Below, piece by piece: positions 1 to 12,781 of a stretch of DNA of 64,000 nucleotides. The notes below the pieces were generated by a model, which saw only the letters and a program-made list of their open reading frames with translations, made no database searches and had not been told where the DNA came from. The stretch lies in assembly GCF_001613385.1 (NCBI RefSeq), contig NZ_BDCG01000008.1, positions 248,001 to 312,000 of the forward strand, in the 5' to 3' direction. The stretch's first letter is position 1. Each line of letters begins with the position of its first letter. Origin of the DNA: Nocardia flavorosea NBRC 108225. GTDB taxonomy: Bacteria > Actinomycetota > Actinomycetes > Mycobacteriales > Mycobacteriaceae. A program made the translations under genes and the position numbers.

Positions 1-15
1 CGTTCTCCTGTCTGC

Positions 16-1593
16 TCACTCCCACTCGATGGTGCCCGGCGGTTTGCTCGTCACATCCAGCACCACGCGGTTGACCTCGCTCACCTCGTTGGTGATCCGG
101 GTCGAGATCCGTTCCAGCACCTCATACGGCAACCGCGTCCAGTCCGCGGTCATCGCGTCCTCACTCGACACCGGGCGCAGCACGATCGGATGCCCGTAGG
201 TACGCCCGTCGCCCTGGACTCCGACACTGCGCACATCCGCGAGCAAGACCACCGGGCACTGCCAGATCTGTCCGTCGAGCCCGGCCGCGGTGAGTTCCTC
301 GCGGGCGACGGCGTCGGCCTGCCGCAGTGTCCGCAACCGGTCCTCGGTGACCTCACCGATGATCCGGATCGCCAGGCCGGGCCCCGGGAACGGCTGCCGG
401 GCCACGATCTCCTCGGGCAATCCGAGCTCCCGGCCGACCGCCCGGACCTCGTCCTTGAACAGCAGCCGCAACGGTTCGACCAGTTCGAATTCCAGATCGT
501 CGGGCAGTCCGCCCACGTTGTGATGCGATTTGATATTCGCAGTTCCGCTGCCGCCGCCGGATTCCACCACATCCGGATACAGCGTGCCCTGCACCAGGTA
601 TTCGACCGCCGGTACATCCTGGCCCGCGATCTGCTCGCCGACGACCTCGCCGACGGCGTCCTCGAAGGACCGGATGAACTCACGCCCGATGATCTTGCGC
701 TTCTCCTCGGGGTCGGTGACACCCTTCAGTTCGCCGAGGAACTTCTCGACCGCGTCCACGGTGACCAGCCGGGCGCCGGTAGCGGCCACGAAATCCCGCT
801 GCACCTGTTCACGCTCCCCCGCGCGCAGCAGTCCGTGATCGACGAAAACGCAGGTCAGCCTGTCACCGATGGCTCGCTGCACCAGGGCGCCCGCCACCGC
901 ACTGTCGACGCCGCCGGACAGCGCGCAGATCGCATGCGCGTCTCCGATCTGCTCGCGCACCCGCTCGATCATCGCGTCGGCGATATTGGCCGGCGTCCAG
1001 TCCGGTTTGATCCCCGCCATCTCGTGCAGGAACCGGCTCAGCACCTGCTGCCCGTGCGGCGAGTGCAGCACCTCGGGGTGATACTGCACACCGGCCAGCC
1101 GGCGGGCCCGGTTCTCGAAGGCCGCGACCGGCGCGCCCACCGTCGTCCCGGTCACCTCGAAGCCTTCCGGAGCGTCGGTGACCGCATCCCCGTGGCTCAT
1201 CCACACCGGCTGCGGCTCCGGCAGCCCCTCGTGCAGCAACCCACCGTCGATATCGAGTTCGGTGCGGCCGTATTCGCGGGTACCCGTATTCGTCACGGTG
1301 CCACCCAGCGCCTGCGCCATCGCCTGGAAGCCGTAGCAGATACCGAAAACCGGGATATCCAGGTCGAACAGGCGCGGATCGAGAGCCGGCGCGCCTTCGG
1401 TGTACACGCTGGCCGGGCCACCGGACAGAATCACCGCCAGCGGCTGTTTCTCGGCGATCTCCGCCACAGTGGCCGTATGCGAGACCACCTCCGAGTAGAC
1501 ACTCGCCTCCCGGACCCGGCGGGCAATCAACTGCGCGTACTGCGCACCGAAGTCGACAACAAGAACGGGCCTCTGCGAATGTGTCACCCGCAT
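16..1593 (-). CDS. guaA: GMP synthase (glutamine-hydrolysing)
   Basis: Converts XMP to GMP with ATP and glutamine, the last step of guanylate synthesis in the cytosol. The 525-residue length is normal. The N-terminal class I glutamine amidotransferase shows the nucleophile Cys86 in GICYGFQ and the His172/Glu174 pair in QYHPE. The ATP-pyrophosphatase P-loop SGGVDSA lies at 226-232, and the C-terminal dimerisation domain ends [11 protein letters not shown]. The ATG start has no clear Shine-Dalgarno; an in-frame GTG two codons later is an alternative. It follows guaB3 on the same strand after 48 nt, so the two may be co-transcribed. Confidence 0.98.
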   Translation of the reverse strand: MRVTHSQRPVLVVDFGAQYAQLIARRVREASVYSEVVSHTATVAEIAEKQPLAVILSGGPASVYTEGAPALDPRLFDLDIPVFGICYGFQAMAQALGGTVTNTGTREYGRTELDIDGGLLHEGLPEPQPVWMSHGDAVTDAPEGFEVTGTTVGAPVAAFENRARRLAGVQYHPEVLHSPHGQQVLSRFLHEMAGIKPDWTPANIADAMIERVREQIGDAHAICALSGGVDSAVAGALVQRAIGDRLTCVFVDHGLLRAGEREQVQRDFVAATGARLVTVDAVEKFLGELKGVTDPEEKRKIIGREFIRSFEDAVGEVVGEQIAGQDVPAVEYLVQGTLYPDVVESGGGSGTANIKSHHNVGGLPDDLEFELVEPLRLLFKDEVRAVGRELGLPEEIVARQPFPGPGLAIRIIGEVTEDRLRTLRQADAVAREELTAAGLDGQIWQCPVVLLADVRSVGVQGDGRTYGHPIVLRPVSSEDAMTADWTRLPYEVLERISTRITNEVSEVNRVVLDVTSKPPGTIEWE

Positions 1594-1641
1594 GAGTCTA
1601 ATGAGCGCCGTTGCGCGACTCGCACGCCCATACCCGCGGGC

Positions 1642-2817
1642 TCAGGCGCGGACGCTGAGACCGACTTTCTGGAATTCCTTGAGGTCGGAGTATCCGGCCT
1701 TGGCCATCGAGCGGCGCAGGCCGCCGACGAGGTTCAAGGATCCGAACGGATCGTCGGAGGGCCCGGTCAGCAGCTGTTCCAGGCTGGGGCGCACCGGGGC
1801 CGGCGGGGCCTGCCCGAGGATTTCTTCGGCGAGGTCCCACGGCTCGTCCAGCGAAAGCAGCGAACCGCGCGGTACCGAAGGATGGGCGGCGGCCGAAGGC
1901 CAGTACCAGCCGCGGCCGGGCGCTTCGGCGGCGATCGCGAGCGGCGCGCCCAGCATGGCCGCGTCCGCACCGCAGGCGATGGCCTTGGCGAGCTGGCCGG
2001 CGGTGTTGATATCGCCGTCGGCGATCACGTGCACGTACCGGCCGCCCGTTTCGTCGAGGTAGTCGCGGCGGGCCGCGGCGGCGTCGGCGATCGCGGTCGC
2101 CATCGGTACACCGATACCGAGAACTTCGCCGGTAGTGGTCGCACCCGGTTGCGAACCATAGCCCACGATCACCCCGGCGGCACCGGTCCGCATCAGATGC
2201 AGTGCGGTGCGGTGATCACTGACACCGCCGGCGACGACCGGCACGTCCAGTTCCGCGATGAACGTTTTGAGGTTCAACGGTTCGCCGTCGCTCACATGCT
2301 CGGCCGAAATGATGGTGCCCTGCACCACCAGCAGATCGATTCCGGCCTGTACCAGGGCCGGGGTGAGCGCTCGCGCGTTCTGCGGGCTCACCCGCACCGC
2401 GACGGTGACCCCACCGGCCCGTACCTGGCCGACCGCCGCGGCCAGCAGATCGGGTTGCATGGGCGCGGCGTGCAACTCCTGCAGGAAGGCGACGGCTCGC
2501 TGATAGCTGCCCTTGTCGGCCAGTTCGAGCAGCTGATCGATCTTGGCGGAGACATCCGCGTGGCGGGCCCACAATCCCTCACCGTTGATCACGCCCAGCC
2601 CGCCGCGGCGCCCGATCTCGATGGCGAATTCCGGGGAGGCCAGTGCATCGGTCGGATGGGTGAGGAAGGGGATATCGAACCGGTAGGCGTCCAGTTGCCA
2701 CGCCAGCGATACCTGGCTGGCCGAACGGGTCCGGCGCGAGGGAACGATATCGACATCGTCCAGTTCGTAGGTCCGGCGAGCCGTCCTACCCATCCCGATC
2801 TCGACCATATCGCGCAC
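1642..2817 (-). CDS. guaB3: GuaB3 family IMP dehydrogenase-related protein
   Basis: A TIM-barrel protein of 391 residues related to IMP dehydrogenase. It closely resembles mycobacterial GuaB3, with a start region around VEIGMGRTARRTYEL. It lacks the CBS pair. The loop that carries the catalytic cysteine in true IMP dehydrogenases reads GYGSQPGATTT (219-229), so that Cys is absent. Its function is unsettled and classical IMPDH activity is unlikely. The GTG at 2817 is preferred because AGGAG lies 6 nt upstream; the ATG three codons in is the usual annotated start in relatives. It sits between guaB and guaA on the same strand. Confidence 0.93.
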   Translation of the reverse strand: MRDMVEIGMGRTARRTYELDDVDIVPSRRTRSASQVSLAWQLDAYRFDIPFLTHPTDALASPEFAIEIGRRGGLGVINGEGLWARHADVSAKIDQLLELADKGSYQRAVAFLQELHAAPMQPDLLAAAVGQVRAGGVTVAVRVSPQNARALTPALVQAGIDLLVVQGTIISAEHVSDGEPLNLKTFIAELDVPVVAGGVSDHRTALHLMRTGAAGVIVGYGSQPGATTTGEVLGIGVPMATAIADAAAARRDYLDETGGRYVHVIADGDINTAGQLAKAIACGADAAMLGAPLAIAAEAPGRGWYWPSAAAHPSVPRGSLLSLDEPWDLAEEILGQAPPAPVRPSLEQLLTGPSDDPFGSLNLVGGLRRSMAKAGYSDLKEFQKVGLSVRA

Positions 2818-3245
2818 AAATAGCTCCTGTGTTGAGGCGCCGTTTCCGACGGCGCAGGGGTCGCGACCCTCCGCGTCACCTGTCGGCCCTCGAGACCGGC
2901 GCCCGCCGGCGCATACCCGCGAAGGGCAAACGACCGTTACCCTCTGCGGGCCTCGTGGGACTCGGCACCGATGTCTCTGCGTTTCACCTGGTGAACTCGC
3001 ATATTGCGACTAAACCTTACACACCCCCGGTCTACCGCGACTCCGGCGGTTGGTGTTCTGAGCCCCCAGCGACCCGGTTCACTGCTGAACGAGCTCGGCC
3101 GTGGTGCCGAGTTCAGCGAGGCCCTGAAAGGTTTCGGCCCGCCGCTGATTTTCCGTGCTGATGCGATACTCGGCGACCGCGGTGTCGAGTGCGAAAAACA
3201 GGGGCCGAGGGGGCCGAAACCCGCGCGCCGAAACGCGCACGAAGG
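2818..3245. other. intergenic region between guaB and guaB3
   Basis: No gene is supported in these 428 bases. The right half, next to the guaB stop, is the palindromic element described at 3106-3236. The left part should hold the guaB3 promoter, but no clear -35/-10 pair stands out. Confidence 0.6.
3106..3236 (-). repeat. dispersed palindromic element, copy A (3' of guaB)
   Basis: The left end, 3106-3141, matches copy B (58114-58149) at 33 of 36 bases. An outer stem pairs GGTTTCGGCCC (3130-3140) with GGGCCGAAACC (3211-3221). A small GCGCG/CGCGC hairpin lies between this stem and the guaB stop. The interior (3141-3210) is only partly self-complementary and differs from copy B. The element begins a few bases after the guaB stop codon, in the same orientation as copy B relative to its gene. 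A role as terminator, 3' UTR structure or REP-like element is inference. Confidence 0.75.
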
Positions 3246-5471
<2,226 letters not shown>

Positions 5472-5596
5472 GTCCTTCGACAGTCGAGTCGGAGCCGCCG
5501 GGGCGACCGGCATGATCGACCGCCATTCGACGGCCGATCGTTTTGGCATATCCGCACCAGGTTCATAACGCACCATTCGTAATACCCGTACACACG

Positions 5597-5629
5597 ATGT
5601 GACCGCCCACCGGGGGTGAGCGGTCACAT
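5597..5629. terminator. hairpin between convergent DUF5319 gene and rsdA
   Basis: ATGTGACCGC (5597-5606) pairs with GCGGTCACAT (5620-5629). An inner CACC/GGTG extension follows after one mismatch. It sits between convergent genes and could stop transcription from both sides. There is no strong T run. Confidence 0.6.
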
Positions 5630-5676
5630 GATGACAGATATTCGCGAACGCGACGACCGGGACTCCGTGCCGCGTT

Positions 5677-6816
5677 TCAGTTGGTGGGCCCGCCGGGAAC
5701 GCTCGTTGTCGGAACAGACGGCGCTCCGGTCTCCGGAACCTGCGGTACCGACGGTACGGCCGGGCCGGGTGAGCTGATCGTGGACGGTGGCAGCTGAGAG
5801 GTCGGATCCACCGAATCGATCCCCGGCCCGTCCGAAGTGGTCGGGTCAGGGATATCCGGGGTGGTGTCATCCGGCGCCTGGGTATCCGGCGCCGAAGTAT
5901 CCGGATTATCCGTATCGGGCGCCGGCCGCTCCGGTGACGGCAGGACCGGTGCGGTGACATCCGGCGCGGTCGGCCGATCGCCGCCCGGTGCGGGGGCCTC
6001 CAGCGGAAGCTGCTGACCCGGCCGGGACGTGGTGGTCACCGTAGGACCGGGACGCTCGGACGTATCCCCGGGTGTGGCCGGTTTCACCGGTGCCGCCGGG
6101 TCCGGAGCGGGAGCCTTCTGCTCCAGCTGTGCGGCTATATCCGGTGCGACCTGACCGACCAGGCCGACCAGTTCACGCCAGCGAGCAGCGAGCTCGTTGC
6201 GTTTCACCGGATCATCCACCTGCGTGGCATTGGCCGAGGCCTGCTCCAGCCGGGCCTTGGCCTGTTCCGGCTTACCTTCGTCGAGCAGCTCCTGCGCGGC
6301 GGCCAGATTGTCGTCGGCGTACTGCACGACGGTGCTCTGTGCCTGTTCGCTGAACACCACCTCTTTGACGCGCCACAGCGCATCACCGGGTTCGGCCTGA
6401 TACGAGAACACCGACAGCCCGCCGAACACCAGAGCCAGCGCGGCCGCCGTGGTGGCTATCGGGCGAAGCAGCCGGAGCCGCCCGCCGGATTGCGCACTGA
6501 TCCGCGCCTGCCGGGCACCGATCTCCTGATTGACCGCCGCGACGACGGTATCGAGATCGGGCGCGTCCGGTAGCGGCGGAGCCACGATCTCGGCCCGCCA
6601 ATCAGCCAGCAATGTCGCCAGCTGGAGCTCCTCGGTGCTCTCGGTGGGTATGGGCCCGCCCCGGGCGATAGCGTCGATCAGTTCGTCATCGCGACGAACC
6701 GCGCTGATATCGACCGGTTCGGACCCGGCACCGGAGCCCTCGGCGTAGGGATCGGTGCTCCGCGATCCGCGACGCGCCCACTTGTCGCCCCGACCGCGCC
6801 CGCCATCCCTAGCCAT
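5677..6816 (-). CDS. rsdA: anti-sigma-D factor RsdA
   Basis: A single-pass membrane protein of 379 residues that holds SigD inactive. The N-terminal cytosolic part contains the sigma-binding segment VDISAVRRDDELIDAIARGG. A hydrophobic segment (IATTAAALALVFGGLSVFSY) lies around residue 110-130. An extracytoplasmic helical region follows, then a long Pro/Thr/Asp-rich tail. The ATG at 6816 overlaps the sigD stop by 8 nt and has AGGTGA just upstream; a GTG at 6825 lacks spacing for a ribosome site. Overlap with sigD implies coupled translation, as in mycobacteria. Confidence 0.9.
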   Translation of the reverse strand: MARDGGRGRGDKWARRGSRSTDPYAEGSGAGSEPVDISAVRRDDELIDAIARGGPIPTESTEELQLATLLADWRAEIVAPPLPDAPDLDTVVAAVNQEIGARQARISAQSGGRLRLLRPIATTAAALALVFGGLSVFSYQAEPGDALWRVKEVVFSEQAQSTVVQYADDNLAAAQELLDEGKPEQAKARLEQASANATQVDDPVKRNELAARWRELVGLVGQVAPDIAAQLEQKAPAPDPAAPVKPATPGDTSERPGPTVTTTSRPGQQLPLEAPAPGGDRPTAPDVTAPVLPSPERPAPDTDNPDTSAPDTQAPDDTTPDIPDPTTSDGPGIDSVDPTSQLPPSTISSPGPAVPSVPQVPETGAPSVPTTSVPGGPTN

Positions 6817-7387
6817 ATATTTCACCTGCCCTCGCCACTTGTGCCTTCAGTTTTGCGAGCGCCCTGTGCTGGGCGACCCGTATCGCTCCCGCCGTACTGC
6901 CCACGGCGGTCGCGGTTTCCTCCGCTGACAAACCCATCACCAGTCGCAGGATCAGGATCTCCCGATGTTTCTCCGGCAACGTGGCCAGCAGAGTGTTCAT
7001 CTGCCGGCTCGTTTCCGATTCGAGAGCTCGCTGCTCCGGTCCGTGGTCGGTGGATATGACATCTGGTACTTCGGCCATCGCCTCCGCCTTGTTACGGGAG
7101 GCGTTGCGATGGGCGTCGGCGACCTTGTGCGAAGCGATTCCGTATACGAAGGCCATGAACGGCCGACCCTGGTCCTGATACCTGGGTAGGGCGGTCATGA
7201 CCGCTAGACAGACCTCCTGCGCGACGTCGTCCGCGGAGAGTTGTCCACGCTCCGCGGCACCGATCCGCGCGCGGCAATATCGCATCACCAGCGGACGGAC
7301 CAATTTCAGTACCTGAGCTAGAGCGGACCTGTCGCCCTGCGCAGCAGCGGCGACGGCGCGGTCCAACTCTTCGCCCGTGTGCGTCAT
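6809..7387 (-). CDS. sigD: ECF sigma factor SigD
   Basis: An ECF sigma factor of 192 residues, similar along its length to mycobacterial SigD (RYCRARIG, LSADDVAQEVCLAVMTALPRY, GIASHKVADAHR, GLSAEETATAVGSTAGAIRVAQHRALAKLK). Region 2 and the region 4 helix-turn-helix are intact. Start: ATG at 7387 (MTHTGEEL) fits the family; AGGA lies rather far upstream. The open frame reaches 7564 but the extra residues look non-coding. It is followed directly by rsdA. Confidence 0.94.
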   Translation of the reverse strand: MTHTGEELDRAVAAAAQGDRSALAQVLKLVRPLVMRYCRARIGAAERGQLSADDVAQEVCLAVMTALPRYQDQGRPFMAFVYGIASHKVADAHRNASRNKAEAMAEVPDVISTDHGPEQRALESETSRQMNTLLATLPEKHREILILRLVMGLSAEETATAVGSTAGAIRVAQHRALAKLKAQVARAGEIYG

Positions 7388-7514
7388 CGTCAGCGGATTT
7401 CCTGGCGTTACAAAGTGGCACGGCCGGTGACGACCTGTGCTTCCGCCGGTCCAGCGGAACGGGATCAACAATAGGACACGGCCGCCCGCGCGGGTCGAGA
7501 CGGTAGAACCAGGG

Positions 7515-8831
7515 TTACCGTCCGCTATCGCGAAATCGCCCGCCACGCCTGGAGATGAGCGCACGACACGCTTCCGCGTCGGCCGTCGCGGAGGCGTGTC
7601 CGGCGGCCGGTTCCACGCCGGACACCGGTAGACCGGTTCGCAACATTGCGCACGCCCAGCGCAGCGGTAGCAGGCCCGCCTCCCGGCACTGCTCTTCGAC
7701 CAGGGCAGCGAGTTCGGCGGCCCGCGCGGTATCGCCGGTGACCCCGGCGGCCGCCGCGACCAGCAGTCGCGATTTCACCGCGTGGCGAATCGAGGGACCG
7801 CGCTCGGCCCGGCCCAGCGCACTCTCCGCCGCCGCCAGGGCCTCATCGGCCCGGCCGCCGGCCAGTGCGGTTTCGGCACGTACCCAGTGCAGCCGAACGA
7901 GCGCGCGGGACCGATCGACTACCGCGTCACCATCCCGCCCCCACACGGCCCCGGAGCCCGTCGAGCCGGCAGAGAGCTCGGCATCCAGTAGCGCATCGCA
8001 GCGGTCCAGCAACCTGGTGGCGAGCGCGAGCCGGCCGGTACCCAGCGCATCGGCGGCGAGACCGGTCAGTGCATCGGCTGCGGCGTCGACCAGGTCGGGG
8101 ACGCGGTGGAAACCGGCCGCGTACGAATCGGCCGATCGCAGATGTTCGGTGCCGCCCGCAACGCCCCCTGCGGCCACGACCTCCACGCCGACCGGACGGC
8201 TTGCACCACCTCCTTGGTCCACGTCTCGCACAACCCCCGCACCGACCACATTGCCCGCGGCGCCGACGGCGATTGCATCGTTTGCGCCACCCACGGCACG
8301 CACAGAGTCCATACCGGCCTCGTCGCCGGCGACCCCCACGGCGACCGCAGCGCCCGTGCCGGCGGCCTCGTCGGCCCCAGCGTCCACGCCTATCGCACCG
8401 CCCGCATCCGCACCGCCCGCACCCTCGAGCAGGCTCGACCGATAGCGCCCCGGACTGTTCGTATCGATGAGCTCCGGGCTCCGCTGCCCGGAAGCAGAGG
8501 CGCCGGGCAATCGCGGCAGTACCAGCGCGGCGGCGTGACCGTCGTCGTGCGCGGCCCGCCCATGCAGGCCCAGTTGACGCCGTAACGACCCCTCGGTGGA
8601 GGCCGCGAGCGAGAGCAGCACCGGATCGCCGGTGCTCGCCCGCAGACGGCGCAGTGCGATTCGGGCGGCCGCATAATGGCCCGTACCGCCCAACGCCACG
8701 GCTCGCCACCACATTTCGAGGCTGTTACCCGCGGCCGGCAACTCGGCAGCGGACCGGTGTGGGAGCGGACCGAAAGCGAAGTCGGCGAGCCGGCGAGAGC
8801 GGGTTTCGGCGGGAAGAACCGGGACGGACAC
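7515..8831 (-). CDS. hypothetical protein, Rv3415c-like, with a low-complexity insertion
   Basis: About 438 residues from the GTG at 8831; a TTG at 8909 would add 26. The ends resemble the mycobacterial Rv3415c family found between sigD and whiB3: N-terminal RLADFAFGPLPHRSAAELPA, and a helical, tetratricopeptide-like C-terminal half with alternating Ala/Leu/Arg helices. Between about residues 110 and 230 lies a Gly/Ala/Val/Asp-rich stretch of simple composition (roughly 8145-8507) that accounts for the size above the usual ~275. No catalytic motif is seen. The start is uncertain because no ribosome site is visible. Confidence 0.75.
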   Translation of the reverse strand: MSVPVLPAETRSRRLADFAFGPLPHRSAAELPAAGNSLEMWWRAVALGGTGHYAAARIALRRLRASTGDPVLLSLAASTEGSLRRQLGLHGRAAHDDGHAAALVLPRLPGASASGQRSPELIDTNSPGRYRSSLLEGAGGADAGGAIGVDAGADEAAGTGAAVAVGVAGDEAGMDSVRAVGGANDAIAVGAAGNVVGAGVVRDVDQGGGASRPVGVEVVAAGGVAGGTEHLRSADSYAAGFHRVPDLVDAAADALTGLAADALGTGRLALATRLLDRCDALLDAELSAGSTGSGAVWGRDGDAVVDRSRALVRLHWVRAETALAGGRADEALAAAESALGRAERGPSIRHAVKSRLLVAAAAGVTGDTARAAELAALVEEQCREAGLLPLRWACAMLRTGLPVSGVEPAAGHASATADAEACRALISRRGGRFRDSGR

Positions 8832-9461
8832 GGGTGCACTGTACCCAGGCCGGGCCGGGCGGGCGGCCGGCGATTCGGCCCGACCGAACCGAGGTGGACG
8901 TTTCAGCAATCTTTCAGCATTAATCGAATCGACCGTGTTTCGATCAGGTTAAACTCCGCCCATCAATCCATGAGCAGATACGCATCGAATTCAGCAACGT
9001 TTCGCTTAATTAACCCAGAAGCCGCCCCGCCGCCATCTGTAATCGTACCGAGATCAGCGATTCCGGCCACGATCCGGGCGTGGATCGTGTACGCATTCAG
9101 GTCCGGACCGTTCCTGCGGTCCAGCCCATGGTCACGACCTGCGAAAACGTCGACCAGCGCCGACGGATCGAGGAACAGGCGCCGGGTAACCACACAGTAT
9201 CGCCGGAAGATTAGCGGAAGTAAACAGCCAGGTGGGTTAAATTCATGCCGCAAAATATTCGACAAATAAGCGCGCCGAACTGTTGACGGAATTTCCCCGT
9301 TACCCCTAACGTAGCTCATCGCCACGAACGGCGCCGGGCGAAAAACCGCCCGGGATGCCTACGGTCCGCGCGTTCACACGAACGCCGGGCGCCACCCGAG
9401 AAGTTGACCCATCACTCGCTCGACAATGCCGACGAGCTCGCGTCTACGAGGAGTTCAACCC
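8832..9461. other. long AT-richer leader upstream of whiB3
   Basis: This 630-base divergent region is visibly richer in A/T than its surroundings. It contains TTTCAGCA repeated twice near 8904-8920, a good sigma-A-type promoter (9283-9312), and a hairpin with arms at 9334-9340 and 9347-9353 (loop AAAAAC) in the predicted whiB3 leader. A 120-codon minus-strand frame (8963-9325) has no family resemblance and is not called. Confidence 0.6.
9283..9312 (+). promoter_or_regulatory. candidate whiB3 promoter
   Basis: TTGACG at 9283-9288 and TAACGT at 9307-9312, separated by 18 bases, match a housekeeping promoter. It would give a 5' leader of about 140 nt before whiB3, including the hairpin at 9334-9353. 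Confidence 0.5.
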
Positions 9462-9755
9462 ATGCCCATGCCCACCCACCTTCCCGGACCGAACGCCGAT
9501 GTCTGGGACTGGCAGATGCGCGGTTCCTGCCGGGGTGTGGACTCGGCGGTGTTCTTCCATCCCGACGGGGAGCGCGGCCGGGCCCGGGCAGCTCGCGAGC
9601 TGCGCGCCAAGGAAATCTGCCGGACCTGCCCGGTCCTCATGCAGTGCCGGTCACATGCACTGAAGGTCAGTGAGCCCTACGGAATCTGGGGCGGGATGTC
9701 GGAAACCGAACGCGAAATGCACGCGCGCCGCAACCGGCGCCGTATGGCGGTATAG
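9462..9755 (+). CDS. whiB3: WhiB-family Fe-S redox regulator WhiB3
   Basis: A 97-residue WhiB protein. Four cysteines (23, 53, 56, 62) in the usual C-Xn-C-X2-C-X5-C pattern would bind a 4Fe-4S cluster. The GIWGG turn is at 74-78 and a basic Arg-rich DNA-binding tail follows. The opening LPGPNADVWDWQMRGSCRG is typical of WhiB3, which in mycobacteria senses redox and NO and works with the main sigma factor. ATG 9462 has GAGGAG 8 nt upstream. Confidence 0.95.
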   Translation: MPMPTHLPGPNADVWDWQMRGSCRGVDSAVFFHPDGERGRARAARELRAKEICRTCPVLMQCRSHALKVSEPYGIWGGMSETEREMHARRNRRRMAV

Positions 9756-9899
9756 CCCTTCCGGTCGGCATCTGCCGTGGCAGGGCCTGTTTCCGCGGCG
9801 CCCGGCACGCTGCGGTGGCTGCCATACCGGGTGCGACACCGCCTCTTCCGCGGGGCCACATACGGTCTCGGTCATAGCGTCGGGTTATTGTTATGACCG

Positions 9900-10514
9900 A
9901 TGACACACGAGAGTATCGAGCTCTCAGCGCTGCTGCAGCGCTGTGGCCATTCGGACGCCGAAGCTTTCGCCGAACTCTACGATCGGACCCGTACGCGGGT
10001 CTTCGGTCTGGTGTTACGTGTCCTACAGGATTCGGGGTTCGCCGAGGAAACGACGCAGGAGGTCTACCTGCAGACCTGGCGTACCGCCGCGAGTTTCGAC
10101 CCGACCCGCGGTTCGGCGGTGACCTGGCTGATGACACTGGCGCATCGCCGTGCGGTCGACCGCGTACGCGCCGAACAGGCACATACTCAGCGGGAGATTG
10201 CCTACGGCGCCCGGGTAATCGGCCACGACTACGACGAGGTCATCGAGGAGGTCGAACGCAAACTCGACCATCAGGCCGTGGTGGTCGGCCTGCGTAGCCT
10301 CACCGACAACCAGCGCGAGGCGATTTCGCTGGCCTATTACGACGGCCGGACGTACGCGGAGGTCGCGCGGCAGCTCGATATCGGCCTGCCGACCGTCAAA
10401 TCCCGGATCAGAGACGGACTGCTCAGATTGAAGAAGAGTATGGCGGCCGCCCCGCCCATCGGCGAGCGGCGGCCGATACGAGAACGGGCCGTTCACATTC
10501 CGCGCAGAGTGTGA
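9900..10514 (+). CDS. ECF sigma factor, SigK-like, without an adjacent anti-sigma gene
   Basis: 204 residues with region 2 (GFAEETTQEVYLQTWRTA, TWLMTLAHRRAVDRVRAEQA) and region 4 (LTDNQREAISLAYYDG, TYAEVARQLDIGLPTVKSR). It is closest to SigK-type ECF factors, but no RskA-like anti-sigma gene lies next to it; the next gene is convergent groEL1. No ribosome site precedes the ATG at 9900. Its final codons form the left arm and loop of a strong hairpin (10480-10527), so the 3' end of the gene doubles as the terminator. Confidence 0.88.
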   Translation: MTHESIELSALLQRCGHSDAEAFAELYDRTRTRVFGLVLRVLQDSGFAEETTQEVYLQTWRTAASFDPTRGSAVTWLMTLAHRRAVDRVRAEQAHTQREIAYGARVIGHDYDEVIEEVERKLDHQAVVVGLRSLTDNQREAISLAYYDGRTYAEVARQLDIGLPTVKSRIRDGLLRLKKSMAAAPPIGERRPIRERAVHIPRRV

Positions 10515-10527
10515 ACGGCCCGTTCTC
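10480..10527. terminator. 18-bp perfect hairpin between the ECF sigma gene and groEL1
   Basis: The arms 10480-10497 and 10510-10527 pair perfectly (GAACGGGCCGTTCACA core) around a 12-base loop. It overlaps the sigma-gene stop codon and lies 44 bases past the groEL1 stop, so it can serve both convergent transcripts. Confidence 0.85.
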
Positions 10528-10571
10528 TGTGTCCCTACCGCCCCCGGCCGGTAGCCGGCCGGGGGATCGGA

Positions 10572-12284
<1,713 letters not shown>

Positions 12285-12587
12285 TTACTTGCCGACGACA
12301 GCCAGCACGTCGCGCGCGGACAGGATCAGGTATTCCTCACCCTGGTACTTGATCTCGGTACCGCCGTACTTGCTGTAGATGACGGTGTCGCCCTCTGCGA
12401 CATCCAGCGGGATGCGCTTTTCACCTTCGTCGTCCCACCGGCCGGGGCCGACGGCGACAACAGTGCCTTCCTGCGGCTTCTCCTTGGCCGTATCAGGGAT
12501 GACCAGGCCGGAGGCGGTCGTCGTCTCGGCCTCGTTGGCCTGGACGAGGATCTTGTCCTCGAGCGGCTTGATGTTCACGCTCGCCAC
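12285..12587 (-). CDS. groES: co-chaperonin GroES
   Basis: A 100-residue lid subunit of the chaperonin, nearly identical in pattern to mycobacterial GroES ([32 protein letters not shown]). The GTG at 12587 gives the exact family length and has GGAGG 6 nt upstream; the longer frame to 12674 is leader. First gene of the groES-groEL1 operon. Confidence 0.97.
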   Translation of the reverse strand: MASVNIKPLEDKILVQANEAETTTASGLVIPDTAKEKPQEGTVVAVGPGRWDDEGEKRIPLDVAEGDTVIYSKYGGTEIKYQGEEYLILSARDVLAVVGK

Positions 12588-12720
12588 GTTGAGCCCTCCA
12601 CTTTCAGGGGATAACGGTCGTCCGGAACTGTTGTCCCGGACCATCGATTCGGTCACGATGCTGACCCTGCGCATAGCCCCGTCGTCGCGGGTGCCGGGAC
12701 CGCCTGCTCAGTAGTCAAGC

Positions 12721-12747
12721 CTGGCACCGGGCAACAATCGGTGCCAG
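12721..12747. promoter_or_regulatory. second, degenerate CIRCE-like operator
   Basis: The 9-bp arms CTGGCACCG and CGGTGCCAG, separated by 9 bases, have the same architecture as the CIRCE box they abut (12748-12774). It lies at or just past the predicted groES start of transcription. It could bind HrcA weakly or fold in the mRNA leader. Confidence 0.55.
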
Positions 12748-12774
12748 CTAGCACTCTATACATGAGAGTGCCAG
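12748..12774. promoter_or_regulatory. CIRCE operator (HrcA site)
   Basis: CTAGCACTC, 9 bases, then GAGTGCCAG: a close match to the consensus TTAGCACTC-N9-GAGTGCTAA. It overlaps the groES promoter, so HrcA would repress groES-groEL1 at normal temperature. Confidence 0.9.
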
Positions 12775-12781
12775 CGCTCAA
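12753..12781 (-). promoter_or_regulatory. groES promoter
   Basis: On the minus strand TTGAGC (12781-12776) and TAGAGT (12758-12753) are 17 bases apart, with the CIRCE box overlapping the -10 and spacer, as expected for a heat-inducible housekeeping promoter. Confidence 0.75.

Noticed and set aside
190..2823. 877-codon plus-strand frame across guaA and guaB3
   Set aside because: Antisense shadow of two well-supported genes; no domains.
8963..9325. Minus-strand open frame of 120 codons in the whiB3 leader
   Set aside because: No family resemblance, no ribosome site, and the region holds promoter and hairpin signals; composition is unlike the coding sequence around it.
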